From Nannocystis exedens (GTDB lineage Bacteria; Myxococcota_A; Polyangia; Nannocystales; Nannocystaceae): DNA of 64,000 bases. Below, piece after piece: positions 53,995-62,963 of the stretch. The notes under the pieces were generated by a model, which worked only from the letters and a program-made list of their open reading frames with translations, did no database searches and had not been told where the DNA came from. The position numbers and the translations under genes are program-made. The DNA is taken from positions 3,544,001 to 3,608,000 of the forward strand of contig NZ_NETK01000001.1 of NCBI RefSeq assembly GCF_002343915.1, given 5' to 3'. Within the stretch, counting starts at the first letter, position 1. Every line of letters starts with the position of its first letter.

Positions 53995-56430
53995 ATGGGG
54001 ATCGACCGAGAGCACGAGCGACGGGTCGCACTCGCCCGGGGGATCCTCGCCTGGCTGACCGCGTGCGGCGGCGTGCTCATCGTCGCCGAGGTCGCGCTGC
54101 TGCCGGTGCGTCACGCCTGGCAACACCTGGCCGGCCTCGGCCTCGCGTCGCTGTTCGTCGTCACCTGCGGCCTCGGCCTCCGCCGCGCCCGCGTCGATCC
54201 GGGCCGCGCGCTCGAGCACGGCTACGTCGCCATCCTCGTCGCCCTCGCCGGCACCGGCCTGCTCGTCGCCCTGCCGCTGCTCGTGCTCGCCTGCGCCGCC
54301 GCGTTCCTGATCCTCGCCACCGCGCCGCGGGTGGTCGCCCCGGCGCGCGTCGACCTGTGGACCGTCGTCGCCGTGTTCGGCGCCCTCGCTCTCGGCGCGC
54401 TCGAGCTGGCGCCGCTGCCGACCCGCGCCCTCGACACCCCGGGCGGCCCGCTGCGCGACCTCGCCTGCGTCGGCGCGCTGCTCGTCGCCGGCGTGCTGGC
54501 CGTCCGCGGCTTCTCCCGCTACTCGCTCAAGGTCAAGCTCACCCTCGTCACCCTCCTGGTCGCCCTCGCCCCGCTGTTCGTCGTCCGCGTCGACGCCCAC
54601 CTGCGCCTGGCCGCGAGCGACCTCGAGGCCGCGCTTTCGGACATGTCCGATCGGGCAGCTCGCTCGGCCGGCGCGTGGGACGGCTTCCTCGCCGCGCAAC
54701 AGGCCTCGCTGCGCGCGCTCGCCGGCGAAGACGAGGCCCGGGCCGCCTGCGCCGGCGCGGCCGACCCCCGCGAGGCGCTGGCGCTGCAGCTGCGGCGCTG
54801 GACCGGGAGCCCCGACTCGCCGGTCCGCGCCGCCGGGCTGTGGGGCGCCGTCGGCCAGCGCGTGCTCGGCCTCGGCGAGTTCCCGCTCGCCGCTCCGCCG
54901 CCCGCAGCGGTCGCGTTCGCCGTCGACGGCGAGGGTCGCGACGTCCTCGTGCTGGCGGCGCCCGTCGACGGCGAGTGCGTCCTCGCCGTCGCCCTGCGGC
55001 CCGGCCTCGTGCAGGAGTGGAGCGCCGAGGTGGCGGCCGCCACCGGCGTCGCCGTGGTCCTGCGCGACCGCGAGGACCGGCTGCTGTTCGGTCCGGGCGA
55101 CCTCGCCGCGGTCGTCCCCGGTTACCCCGCGCTCCCCCCGGTCGCCACCGCCGGCCACAAGTTGCCGCTGCCGCGCGCGGCGACCGAGGACACCGCCGTC
55201 GCGCGCCTCGGCGACGGCCGCCTCGCCGCGGTCGCGCGGATCGCCGGCGCCGACTGGACGCTCGCGCTCGTGCGCGACGCCGCCGACCTCGACGCCGTCA
55301 CCGCCGAGCACGCGCGCCGCGTCCAGTGGATCACCCTCCTCGTCGCCGCGCTCGCCAGCCTCGGCGCGTTCGCCCTCAGCCGCCGCCTCGCCGCGCCGAT
55401 CGCCCGCCTCGCCACCGCCATGGCCCACTTCACCGGCGACGACCCGCGCGCCACCAGCCGCGGCGGCGACGAGCTCGACGCCCTCGCGCGCCGCTTCGAG
55501 CTCATGGCCGACCAGGTCGGCGCCCTCCTGCGCGCGCAGGAGCAGCAGACCCGCCGCCTGCAGGCCGAGGTCGCCGAGCGCAGCGAACAGGAGCGCCGCC
55601 TGCAGGCGCTGAACCGCGAGCTGAGCGCCGCCAGCGACCTCGCCCAGGCCGCCAGTCGGGCCAAGAGCACCTTCCTCGCGCACATGAGCCACGAGCTGCG
55701 CACGCCGCTGTCGGCGATCATCGGCTACGGCGAGATGTTGCACGAGCAAGCCCGCGAGCACGGCCACGACGGCTACGCGCGCGACGCCGACAACATCGTC
55801 CAGGCGGCCCAGCACCTGCTGACGATCATCAACGAGCTCCTCGACCTGTCGAAGATCGAGGCCGGCAAGATGGACATGGTGCTCGAGGAGTTCGACGCCG
55901 CCAAGCTCGCGCGCGAGGTGGTCGACACGGTGCGCCCGCTGGTGGCGGCGAACCGCAACAAGCTGGCGCTGCAGATCGATCAAGACCCGGCGCCGATGTA
56001 CAGCGACCGCCACAAGCTGCGCCAGGTGCTGCTCAACCTGCTCGGCAACGCCGCCAAGTTCACCGAGGACGGCGAGATCGTGCTGAGCCTGGGGCAGCGC
56101 AGCGCCGAGAACATCATCTGCCTGGTGTTCACCGTCCGCGACACCGGCCGCGGCATCGCCGAGTCGGCGCTCGCCACCCTGTTCGAGCCGTTCACGCAGG
56201 TCGTCGATCCGTCGGCCCGCCGGACCACCGGCACCGGCCTCGGCCTCGCCATCACCCGCCGCTTCTGTCGCCTCATGGGCGGCGAGGTCGAGGTCACCTC
56301 CACGCCAGGCGTCGGCTCCACCTTCACCGTCACCGTCCCCGTCAGCTACCGCGGCGTGCGCGACAGCGGCTCCTGGCGCCCGCGCAAGACCCCGCTGCGG
56401 ATGGACGAGACGGCCCGCATCGAGTTGTGA
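53995..56430 (+). CDS. Membrane sensor histidine kinase
   Basis: An 811-residue sensor kinase. About six or seven N-terminal helices (12-175), a periplasmic sensor segment (about 190-440) flanked by a further helix (WITLLVAALASLGAFALS), then HAMP, a coiled coil, HisKA (FLAHMSHELRTPL with phospho-His566) and HATPase (LRQVLLNLLGNAAKFTEDGE, DTGRGI, GTGLGLAITRRF). No receiver domain follows, so a separate partner regulator is required and is not adjacent. A half-site lies in frame at 54636-54645. Confidence 0.92.
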   Translation: MGIDREHERRVALARGILAWLTACGGVLIVAEVALLPVRHAWQHLAGLGLASLFVVTCGLGLRRARVDPGRALEHGYVAILVALAGTGLLVALPLLVLACAAAFLILATAPRVVAPARVDLWTVVAVFGALALGALELAPLPTRALDTPGGPLRDLACVGALLVAGVLAVRGFSRYSLKVKLTLVTLLVALAPLFVVRVDAHLRLAASDLEAALSDMSDRAARSAGAWDGFLAAQQASLRALAGEDEARAACAGAADPREALALQLRRWTGSPDSPVRAAGLWGAVGQRVLGLGEFPLAAPPPAAVAFAVDGEGRDVLVLAAPVDGECVLAVALRPGLVQEWSAEVAAATGVAVVLRDREDRLLFGPGDLAAVVPGYPALPPVATAGHKLPLPRAATEDTAVARLGDGRLAAVARIAGADWTLALVRDAADLDAVTAEHARRVQWITLLVAALASLGAFALSRRLAAPIARLATAMAHFTGDDPRATSRGGDELDALARRFELMADQVGALLRAQEQQTRRLQAEVAERSEQERRLQALNRELSAASDLAQAASRAKSTFLAHMSHELRTPLSAIIGYGEMLHEQAREHGHDGYARDADNIVQAAQHLLTIINELLDLSKIEAGKMDMVLEEFDAAKLAREVVDTVRPLVAANRNKLALQIDQDPAPMYSDRHKLRQVLLNLLGNAAKFTEDGEIVLSLGQRSAENIICLVFTVRDTGRGIAESALATLFEPFTQVVDPSARRTTGTGLGLAITRRFCRLMGGEVEVTSTPGVGSTFTVTVPVSYRGVRDSGSWRPRKTPLRMDETARIEL
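54636..54645 (+). repeat. Dispersed half-site TTCGGACATG
   Basis: Exact 10-mer, extending to the perfect 12-bp palindrome CGGACATGTCCG (54638-54649), in the sensor kinase gene. Confidence 0.7.
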
Positions 56431-56838
56431 CCGCCGTCGACTTCACCGCGCTCTGCTCGCGGCCCGGATCGGCCGACCTCTCGGGCCTGTCGACGCAGCA
56501 GGGCGATGACTCCCGGCAGCGGCGTCTTCGCTCTCGGCAACGCCCTGATCGACCTCCTCGCGGTCGGCACCACCGTCGAATTCGCCGACGCGCAGAAGAT
56601 CAAGCTGGGGGATTGAGCGCAGGTGGGGAGGTCGTCGCGCCCTCGCGCACGAGCCCCGCGTCTGCTCGCACGTGGCCGTACGACCAGCCGCCGATCGTGC
56701 GCGGAACTGCGACCCCTCGCGCCTCCTGAGTACCGGCCCGCGCGCCGCGAGGGCGCTCGCCCCCGCTCGTCACGCTTGCTGCGATCGCCGGCCCCGCGAT
56801 ACCTTGCGACCGTGCCCCGTGCGTGGGGGAGGCTTCGT
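56431..56838. other. Non-coding region except for the kinase remnant
   Basis: About 400 bp between the sensor kinase and the cytochrome-like gene. Apart from the small PfkB-like frame nothing was recognised; the promoter of the downstream pair probably lies near its end. Confidence 0.45.
56506..56616 (+). pseudogene. Remnant of a PfkB-type sugar/nucleoside kinase N-terminus
   Basis: A 36-residue open frame (MTPGSGVFALGNALIDLLAV then GTTVEFADAQKIKLGD) resembles the first strand of PfkB-family adenosine/ribokinases (VxGIGNALVD). The rest of the fold is missing. It lies in the otherwise gene-free 56431-56838 region. Either a decayed gene or chance. Confidence 0.35.
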
Positions 56839-59145
56839 ATGACCTCGACTGGCAAGCGGCGCGCTGCGCCAACGCTCCTGGCCCTCGGCGTCGCCGGCAT
56901 CGCCGCCGGTGTGCTCGGAGCTTGCAAAGACGGCGGCGTCGACGGCGACGGCGACAGCTGCGTCTCGACCCGCGAGTACTTCGCCAACGAAGTGTGGCCC
57001 AAGGTCCTCGGCAAGACCTGCATCACCTGTCACGGGCCGGCCGGCATCGCCGAGGAGCAGGGCGCCGAGTTCCGCCTGCTGCCGGCGTCCTACCCCGGCT
57101 TCCTCGACGCCAACCTGGCCGCGGTGACCGAGAACGCCTCCGTCAGCTACGACGACCTCTCGGCGCTGCTGGCCAAGCCGACCGCCACGACCAAGCACGG
57201 CGGCGGCGAGGTGATCAAGGCCGGCAGCGAGGAGTACCGGATCCTCGAGAGCTTGCTGGCCCAGCTCGAGGCCCCGCGCGAGTGCCCCGGCAGCGACGGC
57301 GCCGACCTCGACGCCGTCGAGCTGATGAGCCCCGAGGAGACCCTGCGCAAGGCCACGCTGCACCTCGCGGGTCGGCTGCCGACCGCCGAGGAGCTCAAGG
57401 AGGCCGCGGCCGGCGAAGAGGCGCTGGCCGAGACGATCCGCGGCGTGCTCGAGGAGGACGGCTTTTACGACCGCCTCGGCGACATCTTCAACGACCTCCT
57501 GCTGACCGACCGCTACCTCGTGTACACCGGCTTCGCGGTCAACATCCTCAACGCCGAGGACTTCCCGAACGCCGGCGCGTGGTGGGAGGGCCTCGAGGGC
57601 CAGGACGAGCTGCGCGAGCAGGTCAACCGCGCCGCCGCGCGCGAGCCGATCGACCTCATCAACTACATCGTCCGCAACGACCGGCCCTTCACCGAGATCC
57701 TCACCGCCGACTACACGGTGCTGAACCCGTTCTCGGCCCAGCTCTACGACGTCGAGCTCGGCTTCGCCGACCCCACCGACCCGCGCGAGTTCAAGGAGGC
57801 CAAGCTGTTCACCGTGCGCGGCGGCAAGAAGACGCTGCCGCACGCCGGCGTCCTCAGCTCGCCGATGTTCCTCAACCGCTTCCCGACCACGCCGACCAAC
57901 CGCAACCGTCACCGCGCGCGGATGACCTACAAGCTGTTCCTCGCCACCGACGTGCTGCGGATCGGCGAGCGGCCGATCGACCCGTCGCTGTCGGAGGCCT
58001 ACAGCAATCCGACGCGCGACGACAAGCAGTGCAACTTCTGCCACCAGCTCATCGACCCGGTGGCCGGCGCGTTCCAGAACTACGACGACTACGACATGGA
58101 GGTCCTGACCGACCGCGAGTGGTTCCCGGAGATGTTCGCGCCCGGCTTCGACGGCGAGGACATCCCGAAGTCCGAGTTCCCCAAGTCGCTCGAGTGGCTG
58201 GCCGCGCGGCTCGTCAAGGACCCGCGGTTCGTCATCTCGACCGTCCACACCGTGTTCCGCGCGCTGACCGGCACCGAGCCGCTGCTGTTCCCGGCCGACG
58301 CCTCGGACCCGCTGTACGGCGCCAAGCTGAACGCCTGGGAGGCCCAGGACGCACTGTTCCGCCGGATCGGCGAGGAATTCGTGGCCGACGACTACAACCT
58401 CAAGACGGTGATCGTCGGCGTCGTCATGAGCCCGTACTTCCGCGGGCTCTCGCTCGACGAGGTCGAGCTGTCCGAGGCCGAGAGCGAGGAGCTCGCGGTC
58501 GTCGGTCACGGCCGGCTGTCGACGCCCGAGCTGCTGGCGAACAAGATCCACGCGACCACCGGGATCCGGTGGATCCGCGGCTGGGACCTCGAGGACTGGC
58601 TGACCACCGACTACCGGATCCTCTACGGCGGCATCGACTCCGACAGCATCACCCAGCGGCTGCCGAGCATGAACGGCATCATGGGCGCGGTCGCCGGGCG
58701 CATGGCCAACGAGGTCGCCTGCGCCGTCACGGCCTACGACTTCTCGCGCGCGGCCGACAAGCGGAGGCTGTTCCCCGAGGTCACGCTCGACACCGTCCCG
58801 CTGTCCGACAACGGCGCCGAGGTGCCCGACAACATCGCCGCGATCAAGGCCAACATCGTCCACCTGTACCAGCGCATCCTCGGCGAGGAGCTGGCGGCCG
58901 ACGACCCCGAGGTCGATCGGGCGTACGACCTGTTCCTCGAGACATGGAAGGACGGCGCGGCCAACGTCGCCAGCGGGGCCGAGAACGAGTGGCTGAGCTG
59001 GTGGTGCCAGGCCCGGGTCGACCCCAACACCAACGTCGACCTGCCCGAGGCCGAGAAGATCGAGACCGACAAGAACTACACGATCCGCGCGTGGATGGCG
59101 GTGATGACGTACATGCTGTCGGACTACAAGTTCCTCTACGAGTGA
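56839..59145 (+). CDS. Large DUF1592/DUF1588-like cytochrome c protein
   Basis: A 768-residue lipoprotein or exported protein (LGVAGIAAGVLGAC, lipobox, Cys29). It has two haem-binding CxxCH motifs, CITCH (61-65) and CNFCH (398-402). The middle and end follow the DUF1592/DUF1588 layout of planctomycete/myxobacterial surface proteins (PHAGVLSSPMFLNRFPTT, RARMTYKLFLATDVLRIG, DPVAGAFQNYDDYD). A partner Tat-secreted protein follows 26 bp downstream. The role is probably extracytoplasmic electron transfer or polymer oxidation, unproven. Confidence 0.85.
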   Translation: MTSTGKRRAAPTLLALGVAGIAAGVLGACKDGGVDGDGDSCVSTREYFANEVWPKVLGKTCITCHGPAGIAEEQGAEFRLLPASYPGFLDANLAAVTENASVSYDDLSALLAKPTATTKHGGGEVIKAGSEEYRILESLLAQLEAPRECPGSDGADLDAVELMSPEETLRKATLHLAGRLPTAEELKEAAAGEEALAETIRGVLEEDGFYDRLGDIFNDLLLTDRYLVYTGFAVNILNAEDFPNAGAWWEGLEGQDELREQVNRAAAREPIDLINYIVRNDRPFTEILTADYTVLNPFSAQLYDVELGFADPTDPREFKEAKLFTVRGGKKTLPHAGVLSSPMFLNRFPTTPTNRNRHRARMTYKLFLATDVLRIGERPIDPSLSEAYSNPTRDDKQCNFCHQLIDPVAGAFQNYDDYDMEVLTDREWFPEMFAPGFDGEDIPKSEFPKSLEWLAARLVKDPRFVISTVHTVFRALTGTEPLLFPADASDPLYGAKLNAWEAQDALFRRIGEEFVADDYNLKTVIVGVVMSPYFRGLSLDEVELSEAESEELAVVGHGRLSTPELLANKIHATTGIRWIRGWDLEDWLTTDYRILYGGIDSDSITQRLPSMNGIMGAVAGRMANEVACAVTAYDFSRAADKRRLFPEVTLDTVPLSDNGAEVPDNIAAIKANIVHLYQRILGEELAADDPEVDRAYDLFLETWKDGAANVASGAENEWLSWWCQARVDPNTNVDLPEAEKIETDKNYTIRAWMAVMTYMLSDYKFLYE

Positions 59146-59171
59146 TCGCCGACGACGAAGGAGCTACCACC

Positions 59172-60491
59172 ATGGATCGCCGCAACTTCTTGAAGATCGC
59201 CGCCATGACCGGGCTCGCCGTCGCCGCGCCGCTGGGGGTGCGCCGCGCCCTCGCCGACGCCGAGCCGTACGAGGGCCCCTACTTCGTGCTGATCAGCGCC
59301 TCGGGCGGCTGGGACCCGGTGTACCTGTGCGACCCGAAGGAGCAGGGCCCGCTGAACCGCCTGTACTCCGCCGCGGCCACGCAGGGCAACATCAGCTACG
59401 CGCCGATCGGCCTCGACCCGGTCGCGCTCGGCCTCGAGGAGGCCGAGGTCGCGTACCTGATGTCGAACACCGACTTCTTCACCAAGTACGCCAGCCGGCT
59501 GCTCGTGCTCAACGGCGTCGACATGGCGACCAACAACCACGACGCCGGCGCGCGGGCGACCTGGAGCGGTCGCCTGCCGGAGGGCTTCCCGTCGTTCGGC
59601 GCCCTGGTGGCGGCCGCACGGGCGCCCGAGAGCACGTTCGCGTACGTCAGCGCCGGCGGCTTCGACGCCACCGAGGGCCTGATCCCGCTGACGCGGATCA
59701 GCAGCGTCGACGCGGTCAAGAAGATCGCCAACCCCAACCTCGCCGACCCGAACGACCCCGAGACCGACAAGTTCCACTCGGACAAGACGATGGAGCGGAT
59801 CCGCAAGGCCCAGACCGCGCGGCTCGAGGCGCAGATGGCCGCCGCTCGCCTGCCTCGCACCAAGGCGGCGATGAACGAGCTGTTCTTGTCGCGCGGCGGC
59901 GAGAAGCTGCTGAAGGGCCTCACGCTGCCGGCCGAGCCGGCCACGCTGCCCGGCTACCAGCTCGGCGACCTGCAGGGCTTCATGCAGCAGAGCCAGTTCG
60001 CCGTCGCCGCCTTCAAGGCCAAGATGGCCGTGGCTGCCAACCTCAACCTCGGCGGCTTCGACACCCACGGCAACCACGACCGCGACCACGTGCTGCAGCT
60101 GGCCAAGCTGCTCGCCGGCGTCGACTTCTTCATGCAGGAGGCCGAGGCGGCCGGCATCGCCGACAAGCTGACGGTGGTCATCGGCTCCGACTTCGCCCGC
60201 GGCCCCGGCTACAACGGCGACAACGAGTACGCCGGCAAGGACCACTGGCCGGTCACCAGCGTCATGATGATGGGCAAGGGCGTCCAGGGGAACCGCGTGG
60301 TCGGGGCCACCGACGCCGAGCAATACGGCGCCCTCGTCGACCCGTCGAGCCTGGCCGTCGGCAAGGGCAAAAAGCTCACGCCCGAGAGCATCCACCTCGC
60401 CCTGCGCAAGCTCGCCGGCATCGACACCGCCGAGGTCACCGCTCGCTTCCCGCTGGCCGGCGAGGACATGCCGAAGCTGCTGACCGGCTGA
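59172..60491 (+). CDS. Tat-exported DUF1501-like protein
   Basis: A 439-residue protein with a Tat signal (MDRRNFLKIAAMTGLAVAAPLGV). The body resembles DUF1501 sulfatase-like proteins (YFVLISASGGWDPVYLCDPK, LLVLNGVDMATNNHDAG, GGFDTHGNHDRDHVLQLAKL, VVIGSDFARGPGYNGDNEYAGKDHWPVTSVMMMGKGVQGNRVVGATD). DUF1501 genes commonly accompany DUF1592/1588 genes, as here, so the two proteins probably act together outside the membrane. Confidence 0.87.
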   Translation: MDRRNFLKIAAMTGLAVAAPLGVRRALADAEPYEGPYFVLISASGGWDPVYLCDPKEQGPLNRLYSAAATQGNISYAPIGLDPVALGLEEAEVAYLMSNTDFFTKYASRLLVLNGVDMATNNHDAGARATWSGRLPEGFPSFGALVAAARAPESTFAYVSAGGFDATEGLIPLTRISSVDAVKKIANPNLADPNDPETDKFHSDKTMERIRKAQTARLEAQMAAARLPRTKAAMNELFLSRGGEKLLKGLTLPAEPATLPGYQLGDLQGFMQQSQFAVAAFKAKMAVAANLNLGGFDTHGNHDRDHVLQLAKLLAGVDFFMQEAEAAGIADKLTVVIGSDFARGPGYNGDNEYAGKDHWPVTSVMMMGKGVQGNRVVGATDAEQYGALVDPSSLAVGKGKKLTPESIHLALRKLAGIDTAEVTARFPLAGEDMPKLLTG

Positions 60492-61042
60492 GCCCGTTCG
60501 CTGCAGCGTCCGTCGCCCTCGCGCCTGCACGGGCGCGGGCGTCCGCGTGTTCGCCGCGACCGACGGACCTGTCCCGAAGACCGCGTGAGTCGACGCGCAA
60601 GTCCGCCGCCTCGTACGTCGCCCGATCGGCATCCACCGATCGCTGTCACATGCCCCGAAGGACATGTGCGGCGACGCGCGCGGCCGAGCCCGCTGACCGC
60701 CGCGGCGCCGACGGACATGTCCTGAAGAACATGCGCGACGACGCGCGCGAGCAGGACCGCCGAGCCCGCCGTCGGCGCATCGACGGGGCCTTCGGGCGGC
60801 CGCAGCGCCGGTATTTTTGTACATGTCGCAAAGACCATGTGCGTGGGCGCGCGACGCAGCGGCCCCCGGGCTTGCGCGCACGTTCGCGCGCCGCCTCGCA
60901 CCCTTATGCACAGTCGCTGTGGATCTCCGCGAACTCGCTTGGGGATCGTCGGCGCATCGAGGTCGCGGCTCGCGATCGGTCGATCTGTCCCGAAGACATT
61001 GCCGCCTCGAGCGAGGCGTGGTTAGTCTTGTTCACCCCCCGA
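60492..61042. repeat. Cluster of five diverged dispersed elements with common flank
   Basis: Copies begin near 60565, 60644, 60712, 60819 and 60981. Three (60644, 60712, 60819) share CATG-hairpin followed by GCG-CG-rich flank (ending CGACGCGCGCG or close), e.g. CACATGCCCCGAAGGACATGTG at 60647-60668 and GGACATGTCCTGAAGAACATG at about 60715-60733. The spacing is about 70-160 bp. No gene is convincing in this 551-bp stretch. Confidence 0.65.
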
Positions 61043-62023
61043 ATGCATGAACCCAAGCGAGATCGCGAACCCGACGCGCCGCGCGCCCCATGTAGCCGCC
61101 GCGCTTCGGTCGACCTCACCGGTCGCGTCTTAGGCGGCCGTTACAAGCTGCTCCGCCGTCTCGGTCACGGCGGCAGCGGCGCCACCATCTACGAGGCCGA
61201 ACACCTCGAGCTGCGACGGCGCGTCGCCGTCAAGGTCCTCGACCCCGGCCTGTCCGACGCCGACACCGTCGCGCGTTTCACCCACGAGGCGCGCGCCGCC
61301 GCGGCGCTGCGCAGCGAACACATCATCGACATCATCGAGCTGGTCCGCGACGACAGCGAGCTGGTGTACATGGTGATGGAGTGCCTCGACGGCGAGGACC
61401 TCGCGGCCACGCTGGCGAACGACGGCCCGCTCGACTGGCGGCGCGTGCTGTCGATCGGCACCCAGGTGTGCCAGGCGCTGGTCGACGCCCACGCGCGCGG
61501 CGTGGTCCACTGCGACATCAAGCCCGGCAACTGCTTCCGGATCTCCCGCGGCGGCACCGACGATTTCATCAAGGTGCTCGACTTCGGCGTGTCGAGCTTC
61601 GGCGGCCGGGCTGGGCGCGAGGGCGAGGGACGCCGGCGCTCCGGCCCGGTCATCGGCACGCCCGGCTACATGCCGCAGGAGCAGCTGCGCGGCGGCCCGT
61701 ACGACCACCGCGTCGACATCTTCGCCCTCGGCGTGCTGATGTTCCGCCTGCTCACCGACAAGATGCCGTACTCGGGCGGCAGCCTGTTCGTCCCGCGCCG
61801 CCCCGCCAGCGGCCCGATCGCCCTCCGCCAGGCCGCGCCGGCCGTGGAGATCCCCGACGCCTTCGAGGCGGTCATCCTCAAGTCCGTCGCCGCCGACCCC
61901 GCCGAGCGCTACCAGAGCGCGACCGAGATGCTCGCCGCGCTGCTCGCCGTCGCCGACGCCCCGACCGCGCCGCGGCTCGCCCGCGACCCCCTGGCCTGGG
62001 GCGAGCGGCCCTCCGCGGCCTGA
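61043..62023 (+). CDS. Serine/threonine protein kinase
   Basis: A 326-residue Hanks-type kinase. GRYKLLRRLGHGGSGATIYEAEHLE (P-loop), VAVKVLD (Lys), VYMVMECLDGEDL (hinge), VVHCDIKPGN (catalytic loop with HCD in place of HRD), DFGVSSFGG, and the APE-equivalent GTPGYMPQEQL. The kinase core fills most of the protein with no C-terminal sensor or transmembrane segment, so it is cytoplasmic. The start ATGCATGAACCC gives MHEPK. A strong terminator follows. Confidence 0.9.
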   Translation: MHEPKRDREPDAPRAPCSRRASVDLTGRVLGGRYKLLRRLGHGGSGATIYEAEHLELRRRVAVKVLDPGLSDADTVARFTHEARAAAALRSEHIIDIIELVRDDSELVYMVMECLDGEDLAATLANDGPLDWRRVLSIGTQVCQALVDAHARGVVHCDIKPGNCFRISRGGTDDFIKVLDFGVSSFGGRAGREGEGRRRSGPVIGTPGYMPQEQLRGGPYDHRVDIFALGVLMFRLLTDKMPYSGGSLFVPRRPASGPIALRQAAPAVEIPDAFEAVILKSVAADPAERYQSATEMLAALLAVADAPTAPRLARDPLAWGERPSAA

Positions 62024-62047
62024 GCCGCGCCGCTTCGCGCATTCGCA

Positions 62048-62075
62048 GGGCCTGTCCGACGGGACAGGCCCTTTT
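62048..62075 (+). terminator. Rho-independent terminator of the kinase gene, built on the dispersed hairpin
   Basis: Perfect 10-bp stem GGGCCTGTCC-GACG-GGACAGGCCC followed by TTTT; the core is the exact paired element TGTCC-GACG-GGACA (62053-62066). This copy clearly acts as a terminator. Confidence 0.85.
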
Positions 62076-62184
62076 CGCCTTGGGGCCAGGCACGACGTGC
62101 TCCGTCGAACGTGACGCGCCCGAACTCTCCCCCGGCGATGATGCCTCGGAGCGAGCGGAATCGACGGACCGCCAATCGTCGGCC

Positions 62185-62198
62185 TGTCCCTCGGGACA
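62185..62198. repeat. Dispersed hairpin TGTCC-CTCG-GGACA
   Basis: Exact paired form, 16 bp after the stop of the VOC gene on the minus strand. Confidence 0.75.
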
Positions 62199-62214
62199 TG
62201 CAGCGAGTCGCCGC

Positions 62215-62628
62215 TCACGTCGAGCGCAACAGCTCGTCGTAGCCGCGGCCCTTGAACTGCAAGAGGCACACGCCGTGGCCCCACGGGTCGGCGAGCAGCG
62301 CCATGCGGCCCCACACGGCGTCGCGGATCGGCCCCTCGACCGTGGCTCCCTCGGCCTGCGCCCGCGCGACCGCCGGCTCGAGCGCCTCGACCACGACGTC
62401 GAGGTGGACCGGAGTCCAGTGACGCCCGTAGTCGCGCAGCGCCGGGCCGACCTCCGAGGCCGGGGTGCCGGCTGGCTTTCGCAGCAGGTACAAAGGGACA
62501 CCCGCCCCGAGCAGCTCGACCGCCTCGCGGCCGAACCTGCGACCGGCCGTGAAGCCGAACGCGCGCACATAAAACGCCTCGGCCGCGGAGACGTCGGGGA
62601 CATCGATGTTGACGAGCAGGTTGGGCAT
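62215..62628 (-). CDS. VOC/glyoxalase-family protein
   Basis: A 137-residue vicinal-oxygen-chelate protein: MPNLLVNIDVPDVSAAEAFYVRAFGF, PVHLDVVVEALEPAVARAQAEGATVEGP, MALLADPWGHGVCLLQF. VOC proteins bind metals and act on aromatic or glyoxal substrates or confer resistance; the target is not known. The start is chosen for the standard N-terminus, and an upstream in-frame ATG at 62688 would add 20 residues. Confidence 0.85.
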   Translation of the reverse strand: MPNLLVNIDVPDVSAAEAFYVRAFGFTAGRRFGREAVELLGAGVPLYLLRKPAGTPASEVGPALRDYGRHWTPVHLDVVVEALEPAVARAQAEGATVEGPIRDAVWGRMALLADPWGHGVCLLQFKGRGYDELLRST

Positions 62629-62963
62629 GCTGGACCTCGCCCGGAAACTACCGCAAATCACGCCCGCTTCCGCGACCGTCGCCTGCATCGCGCCCCGTCG
62701 CTCCGACCGAGCGACACCTCGCCGACACGGGTCGCGAGGATCGGGTCACTGCTCCTCGCCGACGAGAGCACCGAGTCGCCTCGCAGCATCACGCGGGCGG
62801 CGCCTCTCGAGCCTGGCCCTGTCCGCAGCGACGGGTCGAGCCGGCGAAGGGGTCGCTCGCACCGCCTCGACGACCGCAAGCGAGTCGCGCCTGCGCGAGG
62901 CACCATGCCGGCACCAGGAAGAGTGGCGCCAGGCTGAGCAGGCAAGGAGCCGTTCGTGCCGGT
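62629..62963. other. Intergenic region
   Basis: About 335 bp between the VOC gene start and the end of the membrane protein gene. No gene or dispersed element was recognised; short open frames here look like shadows. Confidence 0.4.

Noticed and set aside
62658..62945. Small minus-strand ORF upstream of the VOC gene
   Set aside because: Composition typical of GC-rich shadow frames; no start signal or homology.
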